Assembly: GCA_947632705.1 (NCBI GenBank)
Contig: CANRQE010000023.1
Coordinates: 1 to 33,088, forward strand
Reading direction: 5' to 3'
Length of the DNA: 33,088 nucleotides
Source of the DNA: an uncultured Coprococcus sp.
GTDB taxonomy: Bacteria > Bacillota > Clostridia > Lachnospirales > Lachnospiraceae
The notes beneath the pieces are model-generated. The model saw nothing but the letters and a program-made list of their open reading frames with translations, was not told where the DNA came from and ran no database searches. Shown here one piece after another: positions 16,094 through 24,748 of the stretch. The translations under genes were made by a program, and so were the position numbers. Each line of letters starts with the position of its first letter. The stretch's first letter is position 1.

Positions 16094-17458
16094 TTAATCC
16101 TTGTATGCTTCAAAGGTAACCGTTATTTCAGTTCCCTTTCCCACTTCACTTTCAATTGAAATTTCTGCACCATGCTGTGCAGCGATATGTTTGACTATAG
16201 CAAGCCCCAGTCCTGTTCCTCCGGTTGATTTGGAACGGCTCTTATCCACCCGGTAAAATCTCTGGAAAATCTGTTCCCGGTGTTCCTCCGGTATCCCGAT
16301 TCCGGTGTCCCTGACAGCCAAAAGGACCTTTCCTTCTTTTTCGCAAACTGTCAGATATACCCTGCCGTTCCTGTTATTATACCGTATCGCATTGTCTGTC
16401 AGATTATATACGATTTCCTCCATCATGACCCTGTTGGCCATAACATATCCTGAAGTTCCCTTCAAATTGATAGTTACCTCATGCTTTTCCGCATTAACCG
16501 CCAGCATATCTACAGCAGTCTGTGCAATTTCGTATAAATCTACTTTTTCCATCGCAGGTGCATCTTCCATAACATCCAATTCCGATAAACGGATGATATC
16601 ATTGATCAGAGTCAGAAGGCGATTGGAATTCCTGTGTATCTCTGATGCAAATCTTCTGATATCGCCATCTGCCGCCATGCCATTTTCAATCAGCTCGGAA
16701 TAACCGGAAATAGAGGTAAGCGGAGTTTTTAATTCATGCGATACATTTGCCGTAAATTCCTGACGCACCTGTGCATTTTGCAGAATATCTTCATGCTGTT
16801 TCCTGATCGTATCAATAAACGGACGCATTTCCTTATAAGACGGTATATCGTCTAAATGATCCATATCAGATGCCATCTGCTCAATCGGTTTTACAATACT
16901 CTTTGTCAGATAGTGGGACAGCATAACTGCAAGCAGGGTCAAAAGGAACATAATTCCAAGCAGATAGGGAACACCGGAAAGCAATACGCTCCAGATACTG
17001 TCCGATTCTTTTGAAACACGAAGAACACAACCGTCTTCCATTAAGACGGCATAGTAAAAGGTGCTCCGGTTTATCGTCTCTGACAACCGTACCGCATATC
17101 CCTCCCCTTTTGTAAATGCATCCTCAATCTCCGGACGATTCCAATGGTTAGTCATAACGGAAACAGGCACCACATTGTCATACAGAACGTCGCCATCTGC
17201 AGATATAAGGGTAATTCTTAAATCATCATTGTCCAGATGTACGTCCGATATCTCACTTTCCTCTGAAAAGATACCTGTACTTTTCAGTACATTTGTATAT
17301 GCCTTTAAATCACGCATAATTTCATTTTTGAATAATTGATAGAATACGATTGTCGTCAAAATCGTTGTGATCAAAATGGCTATCACGGTTACGAACACAA
17401 ATCGAATATTTATTTTCCCTTTTAAAGGAACATCATTTTTTTTCTGTCGTTTCATCAT
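16094..17458 (-). CDS. phoR: Membrane sensor histidine kinase, PhoR-like
   Basis: A 454-residue sensor kinase. Transmembrane segments at about 17-40 and 157-180 bracket an extracellular region of about 115 residues; a short HAMP-like linker follows (KSIVKPIEQMASDM). The phosphoacceptor is H241 in NVSHELKTPLTS. ATP-binding motifs include N-box NLTDNAIRYN, G1 RDTGIGIPEE and G2 STGGTGLGLAIVK. No PAS domain is evident between HAMP and HisKA. It follows the response regulator by 24 nt and shares a transcript with nptA. The name PhoR rests on this context and on PhoP-box-like sites in front of both phosphate import operons. Confidence 0.9.
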   Translation of the reverse strand: MMKRQKKNDVPLKGKINIRFVFVTVIAILITTILTTIVFYQLFKNEIMRDLKAYTNVLKSTGIFSEESEISDVHLDNDDLRITLISADGDVLYDNVVPVSVMTNHWNRPEIEDAFTKGEGYAVRLSETINRSTFYYAVLMEDGCVLRVSKESDSIWSVLLSGVPYLLGIMFLLTLLAVMLSHYLTKSIVKPIEQMASDMDHLDDIPSYKEMRPFIDTIRKQHEDILQNAQVRQEFTANVSHELKTPLTSISGYSELIENGMAADGDIRRFASEIHRNSNRLLTLINDIIRLSELDVMEDAPAMEKVDLYEIAQTAVDMLAVNAEKHEVTINLKGTSGYVMANRVMMEEIVYNLTDNAIRYNNRNGRVYLTVCEKEGKVLLAVRDTGIGIPEEHREQIFQRFYRVDKSRSKSTGGTGLGLAIVKHIAAQHGAEISIESEVGKGTEITVTFEAYKD

Positions 17459-17482
17459 TTCGCCCTATTATCCAAAGCAGGT

Positions 17483-18160
17483 TTACTGCTCCATTTTATA
17501 TCCCACATTTCTGACGGTTTTGATCATATTACCGGCCTCACCAAGCTTCTGACGCAGTGTCTTGATATGCATATCAAGTGTTCGGGACTCCCCTTCATAG
17601 TCGATTCCCCAGACATCAGACATAATCGTATCCCTGTGAAGTACAATGCCGGCGTTGATCATAAGCAGCTTCAGCAGTTCAAATTCTTTATATGTTAATT
17701 CGCACATTTCGTCGTTCACATACACAACTCTTTTTTCTGAATCAAGCTTCACCTGTCCAAGCTGAAGGAGTCTGTCCTCCTGCAGATTCCGGTTTCGACG
17801 GAGCAATGCTTTTACCCGGGAGATCAGTTCCATAACCCCAAACGGCTTTGTCAGATAATCATCCGCTCCTATATCCAGTCCTTTGACCTTATCTAACTCT
17901 GTTGTTTTCGCCGTCACAAGAATAATCGGTATCCGTACAGTCATCTGCCGCTCCCGTAGTTTTCGGACCACCTCAAGACCGTCCTGATCCGGGAGCATAA
18001 TATCAAGCAGGATCAGATCCGGAAGCTTCTCACTGATTCTTGAAAAAAAGCTTTTTGCAGTATCAAAGCCTTCAGTTACATAGCCTGTATTCTTAAGCGC
18101 AAACATCTCGATTTCCTGTATGTTCTTATCATCTTCCACAATATAGATTGTTGCCGGCAT
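17483..18160 (-). CDS. phoP: OmpR/PhoB-family response regulator, PhoP-like
   Basis: A 225-residue regulator: receiver domain at residues 1-120 with acidic pocket E9-D10-D11, phosphorylated D53 in LLDIMLPD, the conserved threonine in VTAKT and lysine in LTKPFG; a winged-helix DNA-binding domain follows (LTYKEFELLKLL...GESRTLDMHIKTLRQKL). The frame opens at 18181, but the ATG at 18160 is the one properly spaced from AGGGGG (7 nt). It lies between nptA and phoR. Its likely targets are the TTTACA repeats at 20004-20042 and 24589-24639, which would make the system autoregulated; that link is inference. Confidence 0.92.
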   Translation of the reverse strand: MPATIYIVEDDKNIQEIEMFALKNTGYVTEGFDTAKSFFSRISEKLPDLILLDIMLPDQDGLEVVRKLRERQMTVRIPIILVTAKTTELDKVKGLDIGADDYLTKPFGVMELISRVKALLRRNRNLQEDRLLQLGQVKLDSEKRVVYVNDEMCELTYKEFELLKLLMINAGIVLHRDTIMSDVWGIDYEGESRTLDMHIKTLRQKLGEAGNMIKTVRNVGYKMEQ

Positions 18161-18185
18161 AGCCATACCCCCTTTTCGCACGTTT

Positions 18186-19952
18186 CTATATCTGATACTT
18201 TTCCTTATACAACTGATACATTGCCTGAAATTCTATATTATCTTCTTCCTTTAAACGTTCCAGATATTCGTGTGTATCGAATGTATCAGATGCAGCCTGC
18301 AAAAGAGCAACCGCAACATTGGAACAATGATCTGATACACGTTCATAATGATTGATCAGATTTTCCAATGCAATTCCCAGCTCAATTGTACATTTCCCCT
18401 TTTGTAATCTCCTGATATGATGTTTTTTTATGATTGCATTTAAGTGATTGATCACTTCCTCCAGCGGTTCTACACGATAAGCCAGATTCAGATCTTCTTC
18501 ATCAAAAGCGTCCACTGTCATTGTGACAATTTCCGTAACAGCCTGTGTATACACGCAAAGCTCTGCAATTGCCTTATCCGAAAACTGCATACCTTCATTA
18601 TGCATTTTATCACAGATGTCCGCAATATTCATCGCATGATCTGAAATTCTTTCTAAATCTCCGATGGAATGCAGGCCCATGGATATTTTCTGACTGTCTT
18701 CAAGGGATAATTCCCTGCCCGAAAGCCTTACCATATAGGTCCCAAGTTCATCCTCATACCGGTCAACCACATTTTCAAGCTGTTCAACAAGTCCTCTTTT
18801 TTCCGGTGTGTAATTCTCCAACATATCAAGTGATATAAGCAAAGCCTCCCGGCACAGCTTTGCCATATTTTTTATTACGTCGGTACACTGTGCAACTGCA
18901 AAAGCCGGCTTCTCTAAAAAACGAATATCCAGATGAGTAAGCGGCTCCAGTTCGTTTGCTATGACTTCATCCGGCTTACGATCTCTTACCGTAAGTGTTG
19001 CAAGCTTTTCAAGCACCCGGTTAAACGGCAGAAGCACAGCGGTTGCAACTACATTAAACAACGTATGTATGACTGCAATATCAGCACTGCTCATAACATT
19101 TTCCAAAAAATCAAAATGGAAAACTGCATGAAGCCCGTAGAAAACGGATAAAAACAAAACTGTTCCAACTATATTGAAATATAAGTGGACGAATGCAGCT
19201 CTCTTTGCATTCTCCTTTGCCCCAATACTCGAAATCAGCGCCGTGACACAGGTTCCAATATTTTGTCCCATGATAATCGGAATTGCAGCACGATAAGTAA
19301 CTGCTCCGGTTGTACAAAGTGCCTGAAGAATTCCTACAGAGGCGGATGAGCTCTGAATGATTGCCGTCAGCAATGCCCCAGCCAGCATACCAAGCAAAGG
19401 ATTGGAAAACATGGTAAACACTTTGGTAAATTCCGGTACGTCTGCCAATGGTGCAACTGCTGTACTCATAGTCTCCATTCCGAACATCAGCACAGTAAAG
19501 CCCAACAGAATTCCGCCGATATCTTTCTTCCTGCTGTTTTTACTGAACATCAAAAATATGATGCCAATCACAGCCAGAATCGGTGAAAACGATGAGGGCT
19601 TTAACATTTGTATAAATACATGATCGCTTTGTATTCCGGACAGGCTTAAAATCCATGAGGTAATGGTTGTACCTATATTGGCACCCATAATAATTCCAAC
19701 TGCCTGACGCAGCTTCATAATACCTGAATTTACAAACCCCACTACCATAACGGTGGTAGCAGAGGAAGATTGAATGACAGCTGTTACCGCAGCACCCAGA
19801 ATCACACCTCTTAGCGGTGTGGAGGTAAGCTTTTCAAGAATCTGTTCCAGCTTACCACCTGCTGTTTTAGCCAGACCGTCTCCCATGACACTCATCCCAT
19901 ACAAAAACAGTGCCAAACCACCAATCAGGGATAACAAATTAAAAATATTCAT
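18186..19952 (-). CDS. Na+/phosphate cotransporter with C-terminal PhoU-like domain
   Basis: A 588-residue membrane protein of the NptA/PNaS family. The hallmark inverted repeats QSSSATT (61-67) and a second QSSSASVG (near 196-203) mark the two Na+/Pi-binding halves; about eight hydrophobic segments fill residues 1-310. Residues about 345-565 form a helical PhoU-like domain, common in bacterial members. It is the first gene of the nptA-phoP-phoR unit, with a PhoP-box-like promoter directly upstream, so its expression is probably induced by phosphate starvation. Such transporters import phosphate with Na+ at lower affinity than Pst. It is often annotated as a Na/Pi cotransporter family protein. 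Confidence 0.93.
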   Translation of the reverse strand: MNIFNLLSLIGGLALFLYGMSVMGDGLAKTAGGKLEQILEKLTSTPLRGVILGAAVTAVIQSSSATTVMVVGFVNSGIMKLRQAVGIIMGANIGTTITSWILSLSGIQSDHVFIQMLKPSSFSPILAVIGIIFLMFSKNSRKKDIGGILLGFTVLMFGMETMSTAVAPLADVPEFTKVFTMFSNPLLGMLAGALLTAIIQSSSASVGILQALCTTGAVTYRAAIPIIMGQNIGTCVTALISSIGAKENAKRAAFVHLYFNIVGTVLFLSVFYGLHAVFHFDFLENVMSSADIAVIHTLFNVVATAVLLPFNRVLEKLATLTVRDRKPDEVIANELEPLTHLDIRFLEKPAFAVAQCTDVIKNMAKLCREALLISLDMLENYTPEKRGLVEQLENVVDRYEDELGTYMVRLSGRELSLEDSQKISMGLHSIGDLERISDHAMNIADICDKMHNEGMQFSDKAIAELCVYTQAVTEIVTMTVDAFDEEDLNLAYRVEPLEEVINHLNAIIKKHHIRRLQKGKCTIELGIALENLINHYERVSDHCSNVAVALLQAASDTFDTHEYLERLKEEDNIEFQAMYQLYKEKYQI

Positions 19953-19988
19953 ACATTCCTCTCCTTGTTTTTCATCTGCCTATCCTGT

Positions 19989-20042
19989 ATTACAACACCT
20001 CTGTGTAAAAAACATTGGATCTGAATGTAAAATCTGTGTAAA
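19989..20042 (-). promoter_or_regulatory. PhoP-box-like promoter of nptA-phoP-phoR
   Basis: On the minus strand TTTACA occurs at 20042-20037, 20031-20026 and 20009-20004, spaced by exactly 11 and 22 nt, that is, on one helical face. A -10-like TGTAAT (19994-19989) begins after exactly 9 nt. PhoP of Bacillus is known to bind TT(A/T)ACA direct repeats with about 5-nt spacing upstream of weak -35 regions. The pstS promoter has the same architecture. Confidence 0.8.
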
Positions 20043-20046
20043 ATTT

Positions 20047-20313
20047 CTATTCCCTCTTATTCTGTCTGATATCTCTTCGCATCAGATAAATAATTCCGCC
20101 GAACATTCCGGGCACTGACATGGCATATCCCACGAAAATGAAGAACAGCTCAACCGGTTCTATTTTGGGAAAAATACCCGCCTGCCAAAGAAATGCGGCA
20201 GGTATTAAAGAGAGAGTTCCCCAAAATAAAGTATTTAAAGCAAGGAAGGTTTTTACATTTGAAAAAGTATATTTACTGCAAATTTTTTCTGTGATTCTCC
20301 AGATTATGTTCAT
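20047..20313 (-). CDS. Small two-helix membrane protein in the pst operon
   Basis: An 88-residue protein with two hydrophobic helices (about 22-47 and 53-77) and charged ends (MRRDIRQNKRE at the C-terminus). It has an AGGAG 7 nt before the ATG and follows phoU by 16 nt, so it is a real gene and the last of the pst operon. I do not recognise a family. Position suggests a role linked to phosphate uptake or PhoU signalling, but this is inference only. Confidence 0.7.
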   Translation of the reverse strand: MNIIWRITEKICSKYTFSNVKTFLALNTLFWGTLSLIPAAFLWQAGIFPKIEPVELFFIFVGYAMSVPGMFGGIIYLMRRDIRQNKRE

Positions 20314-20329
20314 ACCAACACTCCTGTCA

Positions 20330-20974
20330 TCAACTATTATGCACGCCTGTAAGATAGAAAATTACCCATTCTGATATATTTGCCGCATGGTCTCCGATTC
20401 TCTCCAGATATTTTGCAACCATCAGCAGGTCTGCCGCCTGCTCTCCATTATCTGCATTATCATGAATCATCTGAATCAGTTCTTTTTTCACTGTATTAAA
20501 AAGATCATCCACAATGTCATCATGGACAATGACCGCTTGTGCCTTTTCCAGATTCAGCTCAACATAAGCCTCTATGCTTTCAACCAGCATGACCATCGTT
20601 TCTTTCGCCATTTTCTGAATATGCTCCAGCTTCTTGATATACGGTGTCCCTGCCATTAACAGCGTCAATTCAGATATGTCCGCTGCATGGTCTCCGATTC
20701 TTTCCATATCGGTAATCATTTTTAAAGCGGATGAAATCTGTCTCATATCGGTTGCGACAGGCTGCTGGGTAAGCAGAAGCTTCAAACAGAGATTCTCAAT
20801 CTCCTTCTCCTGCCGGTCAATCTCATCGTCAGCATCAATGGCCTGCTCGGCAAGCGCTACATCCTGCGTAATCAATGCATTGATGGCCTTTTCAATTGCT
20901 GCTTCAATCATGGAACCCATTTCAATCATTTCGTCATTCAGCTTCTTCAACTGTTTTTCATAATTATCTCTCAT
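20330..20974 (-). CDS. phoU: Phosphate signalling protein PhoU
   Basis: A 214-residue cytoplasmic protein made of two three-helix bundles, each with the PhoU metal-binding signature: DMERIGDHAADISE near residues 89-102 and YLERIGDHAANISEW near 190-204. PhoU links the Pst transporter to the PhoR-type kinase and prevents overaccumulation of phosphate. It follows pstB by 18 nt, the usual order, with the start ATG at 20974 after AAAGGA. Confidence 0.97.
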   Translation of the reverse strand: MRDNYEKQLKKLNDEMIEMGSMIEAAIEKAINALITQDVALAEQAIDADDEIDRQEKEIENLCLKLLLTQQPVATDMRQISSALKMITDMERIGDHAADISELTLLMAGTPYIKKLEHIQKMAKETMVMLVESIEAYVELNLEKAQAVIVHDDIVDDLFNTVKKELIQMIHDNADNGEQAADLLMVAKYLERIGDHAANISEWVIFYLTGVHNS

Positions 20975-20992
20975 TATGATGCCGTCCTTTCC

Positions 20993-21745
20993 CTAACCGA
21001 ATCTTCCTGTTATATAATCCTCTGTACGCTTATCCTTTGGCATTGAGAACATTTTCTCTGTTTTATCATACTCAATGACCTGGCCGAGCAGGAAAAATGC
21101 TGTATTATCAGCAATTCTTGCCGCCTGCTGCATATTATGTGTTACCATAATGATACTATAGCTGCTCTTAAGCTCCATGGCCAGATCCTCAATCTTGGAA
21201 GTAGATATCGGATCTAAGGCTGAAGTTGGTTCATCCATTAATAGCACTTCCGGCTCTACTGCCAATGCTCTTGCAATGCACAGTCTCTGCTGCTGCCCAC
21301 CTGACAGCCCCAGTGCAGATTTTTTGAGTCGGTCTTTCAATTCGTCCCAGATTGCTGCCTGTGTCAGAGAACGCTCTACAATCTCATCCAGTGCGGATTT
21401 ACTGTGTATGCCGTGTGTTCTCGGCCCATATGCAATATTATCATATACACTCATTGGAAATGGATTCGGATTTTGGAACACCATTCCGACTCTCTTTCGC
21501 AACAGGTTTATATCCATGCCTCCGTAGACGTCTTCTCCATCCAGTGTAACATTACCCTGTACTCTGCAGCCCTCTACCAAATCATTCATACGGTTTAAGC
21601 ACTTTAAAAAAGTAGATTTTCCACAGCCGGACGGTCCGATAAATGCTGTTATTTCATTCTCCGGAATTGCCATATCTACATCCTTCAGGGCATGGAAGTC
21701 TCCATAATATAGGTTCAGATTTTTTATATCAAATTTATTTTTCAT
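20993..21745 (-). CDS. pstB: Phosphate ABC transporter ATP-binding protein
   Basis: A 250-residue ATPase of the high-affinity phosphate importer. Walker A is GPSGCGKST, the signature is LSGGQQQRL and Walker B is [12 protein letters not shown]; the family-specific [16 protein letters not shown] is present. The frame extends to 21802, but the ATG at 21745 is preceded by GGAG at good distance and gives normal length. It lies 61 nt after pstA. Confidence 0.97.
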   Translation of the reverse strand: MKNKFDIKNLNLYYGDFHALKDVDMAIPENEITAFIGPSGCGKSTFLKCLNRMNDLVEGCRVQGNVTLDGEDVYGGMDINLLRKRVGMVFQNPNPFPMSVYDNIAYGPRTHGIHSKSALDEIVERSLTQAAIWDELKDRLKKSALGLSGGQQQRLCIARALAVEPEVLLMDEPTSALDPISTSKIEDLAMELKSSYSIIMVTHNMQQAARIADNTAFFLLGQVIEYDKTEKMFSMPKDKRTEDYITGRFG

Positions 21746-21806
21746 GTTTATCTCCAATTCCTGTCTTTGTATTTTTATCTGCGCTTTATATGTCATAAGC
21801 ATCTAT

Positions 21807-22739
21807 CTACTGCTGCGCGGTATCCGCAGCAAATTTCCTTGCAATGAAATCAGAAGCAAAATTGATCAATACGACAAGAATCAGCAGCACGACCGCTGTT
21901 GCATACGCCTGATTTGTATGATATCCCTCTTTGGAAAGCAGATACATATGAACAGACAATGTTCTGGTCGAAGAAAACAGATTCTGCGCAACCACCGCCA
22001 TACTTCCCGCCGTATAAATCAGGGCTGCCGTTTCTCCGACGATTCGCCCGGTAGCAAGGATGATACCTGATAGGATTCCCGGCACCGCACTTGGCAGAAC
22101 AATCCGAAATACAGTGCGGAGCTTGCCTGCCCCCAGTCCAAAACTACCCTCTCTGTAAGAATTGGGAACGGAGAGCAGGGCTTCCTCTGTGGTCCGCATG
22201 ATTACCGGAAGAACCATGATTGCCAAAGTAAATGCACCCGATAATAATGAAAGCTTCCATTTCAATGCCGTAACAAAAAACAGCATACCAAACAAGCCAT
22301 ATACGATAGATGGAATACCGGTTAATGTTTCTGCCGTAATCCTGACAACGCTCACCAGCTTATTCCCTTTTCTTGCATATTCCACCAGATAAATAGCAGC
22401 AAATATGCCAATCGGTCCGGCAATCAGCAAAGATAACAATGTCATAAATACTGTATTGATCAACGCCGGAAGCATGGAACAATTTTCAGAATTATACTCC
22501 CATCTGAATAAATCCGGTGTCAGATTCGGAATTCCTTTAATCAATACATATATTAACAAAAATCCGATTGCCGCCACCGTAATGAAGGCCGACATCCATA
22601 CAAGGATGAGTAAAATCATTGAACTCGGTTTTCTCTTATATTCTGCAAATCTTTGCTTTAGGCCTCTCCGATTGATACCGGAAATCTCTGTCGCCGATGC
22701 TGCAGATTGTTCTTTACTTGTTGTGATTTTATCTGCCAT
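21807..22739 (-). CDS. pstA: Phosphate ABC transporter permease PstA
   Basis: A 310-residue inner-membrane permease with six hydrophobic segments and the PstA pattern GPIGIFAAIYLVEYA and TLTGIPSIVYGLFG; the EAA-type loop is GAGKLRTVFRIVLPSAVPGIL. The N-terminal 40 residues are polar and cytoplasmic. The ATG is separated from the pstC stop by one base (TAGTATG), so translation is likely coupled. It pairs with PstC to form the channel. Confidence 0.96.
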   Translation of the reverse strand: MADKITTSKEQSAASATEISGINRRGLKQRFAEYKRKPSSMILLILVWMSAFITVAAIGFLLIYVLIKGIPNLTPDLFRWEYNSENCSMLPALINTVFMTLLSLLIAGPIGIFAAIYLVEYARKGNKLVSVVRITAETLTGIPSIVYGLFGMLFFVTALKWKLSLLSGAFTLAIMVLPVIMRTTEEALLSVPNSYREGSFGLGAGKLRTVFRIVLPSAVPGILSGIILATGRIVGETAALIYTAGSMAVVAQNLFSSTRTLSVHMYLLSKEGYHTNQAYATAVVLLILVVLINFASDFIARKFAADTAQQ

Positions 22740-22740
22740 A

Positions 22741-23592
22741 CTACGCCACCGTCTTTCTCTTTAGTATTGAAAACAGCAGATTGATGATCAGAATAAACAC
22801 AAACAGCACAACGCCTGTTGCAATCAGTGCTTCCCTGTGAAGATCTGCTGCATATCCCATCTCCATTACAATATTGGCAGTCATGGTTCTGACACCCTTT
22901 AACAGTCCATCCGGCACTCTTGGCTGATTGCCCGCTACCATGATTACCGCCATTGTTTCTCCAATCGCACGTCCTACACCCAGGATCACCCCTGCCATAA
23001 TACCTGATTTTGCAGCAGGAACCACTGTTAAAAAGACGCTCCTTTCGTGTGTGGCTCCTAAAGCAAGTGCCCCCTGATAATATTTATCCGGTACCGCCCG
23101 AATGGATGTCTCAGCTACACTGATAATGGTCGGCAGGATCATCATGCCAAGCAATACCGAGGCTGTCAGCATGGTATTTCCGTTTACACCAAACAACTGT
23201 CTTACAAGCGGTACCAGAACACACATACCAAAGAATCCGTAGACGACTGAAGGAATCCCTGCCATCAGATTAATAAACGGCTTAATCACTTTATATAGCG
23301 GCTTTGGACAAAATCTTGCCAGAAAGACTGCTGTCAGAAGTCCGATTGGTACACCTACGATCAGGGCTCCCGCAGTAACATAGATACTGCCAAGAATAAA
23401 CGGTAATATTCCATACTGATGATTGGAAGGCTGCCAGACATTACCGGACAAAAACTTGCCAAATCCGATTTCCTTCATAGCAGGAATTCCATTCACAAAC
23501 AGGAATACACAGATCAACGCCACCGCCGCAATGGAAACGAATGCTGCTGTCAGGAAAACAATATACATAACAATTTCCTTGAATTTCTGCAT
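22741..23592 (-). CDS. pstC: Phosphate ABC transporter permease PstC
   Basis: A 283-residue permease with six membrane segments, beginning MQKFKEIVMYIVFLTAAF. Characteristic segments include GVPIGLLTAVFLARFCP, NLMAGIPSVVYGFFG and the EAA-like LGATHERSVFLTVVPAAKSGIMAG. It lies 21 nt after pstS and is coupled to pstA. Confidence 0.96.
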   Translation of the reverse strand: MQKFKEIVMYIVFLTAAFVSIAAVALICVFLFVNGIPAMKEIGFGKFLSGNVWQPSNHQYGILPFILGSIYVTAGALIVGVPIGLLTAVFLARFCPKPLYKVIKPFINLMAGIPSVVYGFFGMCVLVPLVRQLFGVNGNTMLTASVLLGMMILPTIISVAETSIRAVPDKYYQGALALGATHERSVFLTVVPAAKSGIMAGVILGVGRAIGETMAVIMVAGNQPRVPDGLLKGVRTMTANIVMEMGYAADLHREALIATGVVLFVFILIINLLFSILKRKTVA

Positions 23593-23613
23593 TTTTACTC
23601 CTTTTTCACCTGG

Positions 23614-24492
23614 TTATTTTACATCTTCCCAAGTGGTATCAGTTCCGTTAAAGATATCCTTTACCTGATCAATGGTATAATCCTCTGCCGGATTTTCATT
23701 ATTAACAACAACGGCAATCCCATCCATTGCAATGACAGTTGCGGTCACACCCTGAGAAGTCTCACTGTCCTTCAGATCACGGGAAGCCATACCGATATCA
23801 CAGGTTCCCTCTATTGCAGAATTCACACCCGTCGTTGAATCCATCTCCTGAAGCTCAATCTCTGCACCCGGATTGACTGTCTTATACGCTTCGATCAGTT
23901 TTTCCATTGCCGGTGTTACAGAGGAAGACCCGATAATGATAATCTTGCCGGATGCACCAGATGAGGTAAATGCTCCCGTATTATCAATTTCAATATAACC
24001 ATTATCTGAAATAACCTTCTGTCCGTCCGCACTCAGGATAAAGTTAATGAAGTCCTGTGCCACTTCACTGACAGTATCCTTTGTCACAATGTTGAATGGT
24101 CTGGAAAGTGTATAAGAACCGTTTATAATATTTTCTGCAGTTGCCTCGACTCCGCCAATTTTTACTGCCTTCACGGAATCATTTAAGGCACCTAAAGATA
24201 CATAACCGATTGCATATGCATCGCCTGCTACCGTTGTCAAAACCACCTCAGTGCTGTTCGACACAATGGCATCAGTCGTTGTCTTATCCACCTTGTTACC
24301 GTCTGCATCCTCCTCTTCCACTCCTGTGAGTTCTACAAATGCACCTCTGGTACCTGAACCTTCTTCTCTTGTTACGACTGAAATATCAGTACCTGCATCA
24401 AAACCATCACTCTTCTTTCCACATCCGGCAAAAGAAGCCATTGCCAACGCTGCACCGAATGCCAGCACTATGATTTTCTTACTTTTTTTCAT
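23614..24492 (-). CDS. pstS: Phosphate-binding lipoprotein PstS, circularly permuted
   Basis: A 292-residue lipoprotein: signal peptide with lipobox ending in C24 (SFAGC). The substrate-binding half that normally comes second appears first (residues about 36-170: VTREEGSGTRGAF at 40-52, then AIGYVSLG, SRPFNIVTK and FINFILSADGQKV), followed by a short Ser/Gly-rich linker and then the half that normally comes first (residues 182-292: GSSSVTPAMEKL at 187-198, ASRDLKD, IAMDGIAVVVN, DIFNGTDTTWEDV at the C-terminus). All phosphate-ligand regions known from E. coli PstS are present but in permuted order. The gene is uninterrupted, has GGAGG at its start and heads the pst operon, so it is likely functional. 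Similar arrangements may exist in related bacteria; I recall comparable sequences but cannot verify. Confidence 0.93.
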   Translation of the reverse strand: MKKSKKIIVLAFGAALAMASFAGCGKKSDGFDAGTDISVVTREEGSGTRGAFVELTGVEEEDADGNKVDKTTTDAIVSNSTEVVLTTVAGDAYAIGYVSLGALNDSVKAVKIGGVEATAENIINGSYTLSRPFNIVTKDTVSEVAQDFINFILSADGQKVISDNGYIEIDNTGAFTSSGASGKIIIIGSSSVTPAMEKLIEAYKTVNPGAEIELQEMDSTTGVNSAIEGTCDIGMASRDLKDSETSQGVTATVIAMDGIAVVVNNENPAEDYTIDQVKDIFNGTDTTWEDVK

Positions 24493-24573
24493 TTTACTTT
24501 CCTCCGAATCTATGATTACTTTAATATCTTTTGTGAATTCTCAGAGCGCGCACCTGAACAATTCCTGATATAC

Positions 24574-24639
24574 ATCATAGAGACCTCTTGTAAAATTCAT
24601 AATCAGCAGTCCGTAAAATCCATGTAAAATGTTTGTAAC
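24574..24639 (-). promoter_or_regulatory. PhoP-box-like promoter of pstSCAB-phoU
   Basis: On the minus strand GTTACA (24639-24634), TTTACA (24628-24623), TTTACG (24617-24612) and TTTACA (24594-24589) repeat at 11, 11 and 23 nt. A -10-like TATGAT (24579-24574) follows the last copy after exactly 9 nt, the same spacing as at nptA. This strongly suggests shared control by the PhoP-PhoR pair. The rest of 24493-24748 holds the pstS leader on one side and the trmO start region on the other, where no clear promoter is seen. Confidence 0.82.
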
Positions 24640-24748
24640 CGAAAAAAGGAGAATACACACAGAATAAAAATCATTGCAGAAACAACTGCAGATAGTAAAA
24701 AAACTGAATCCATGATAGAATAAGAAAAACAGAAAGGACCATACGCAT

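Noticed and set aside
23614..24492. PstS as a pseudogene or a frameshifted gene
   Set aside because: The reading frame is continuous and includes all ligand motifs, a lipobox and a good ribosome binding site; only the order of halves differs.
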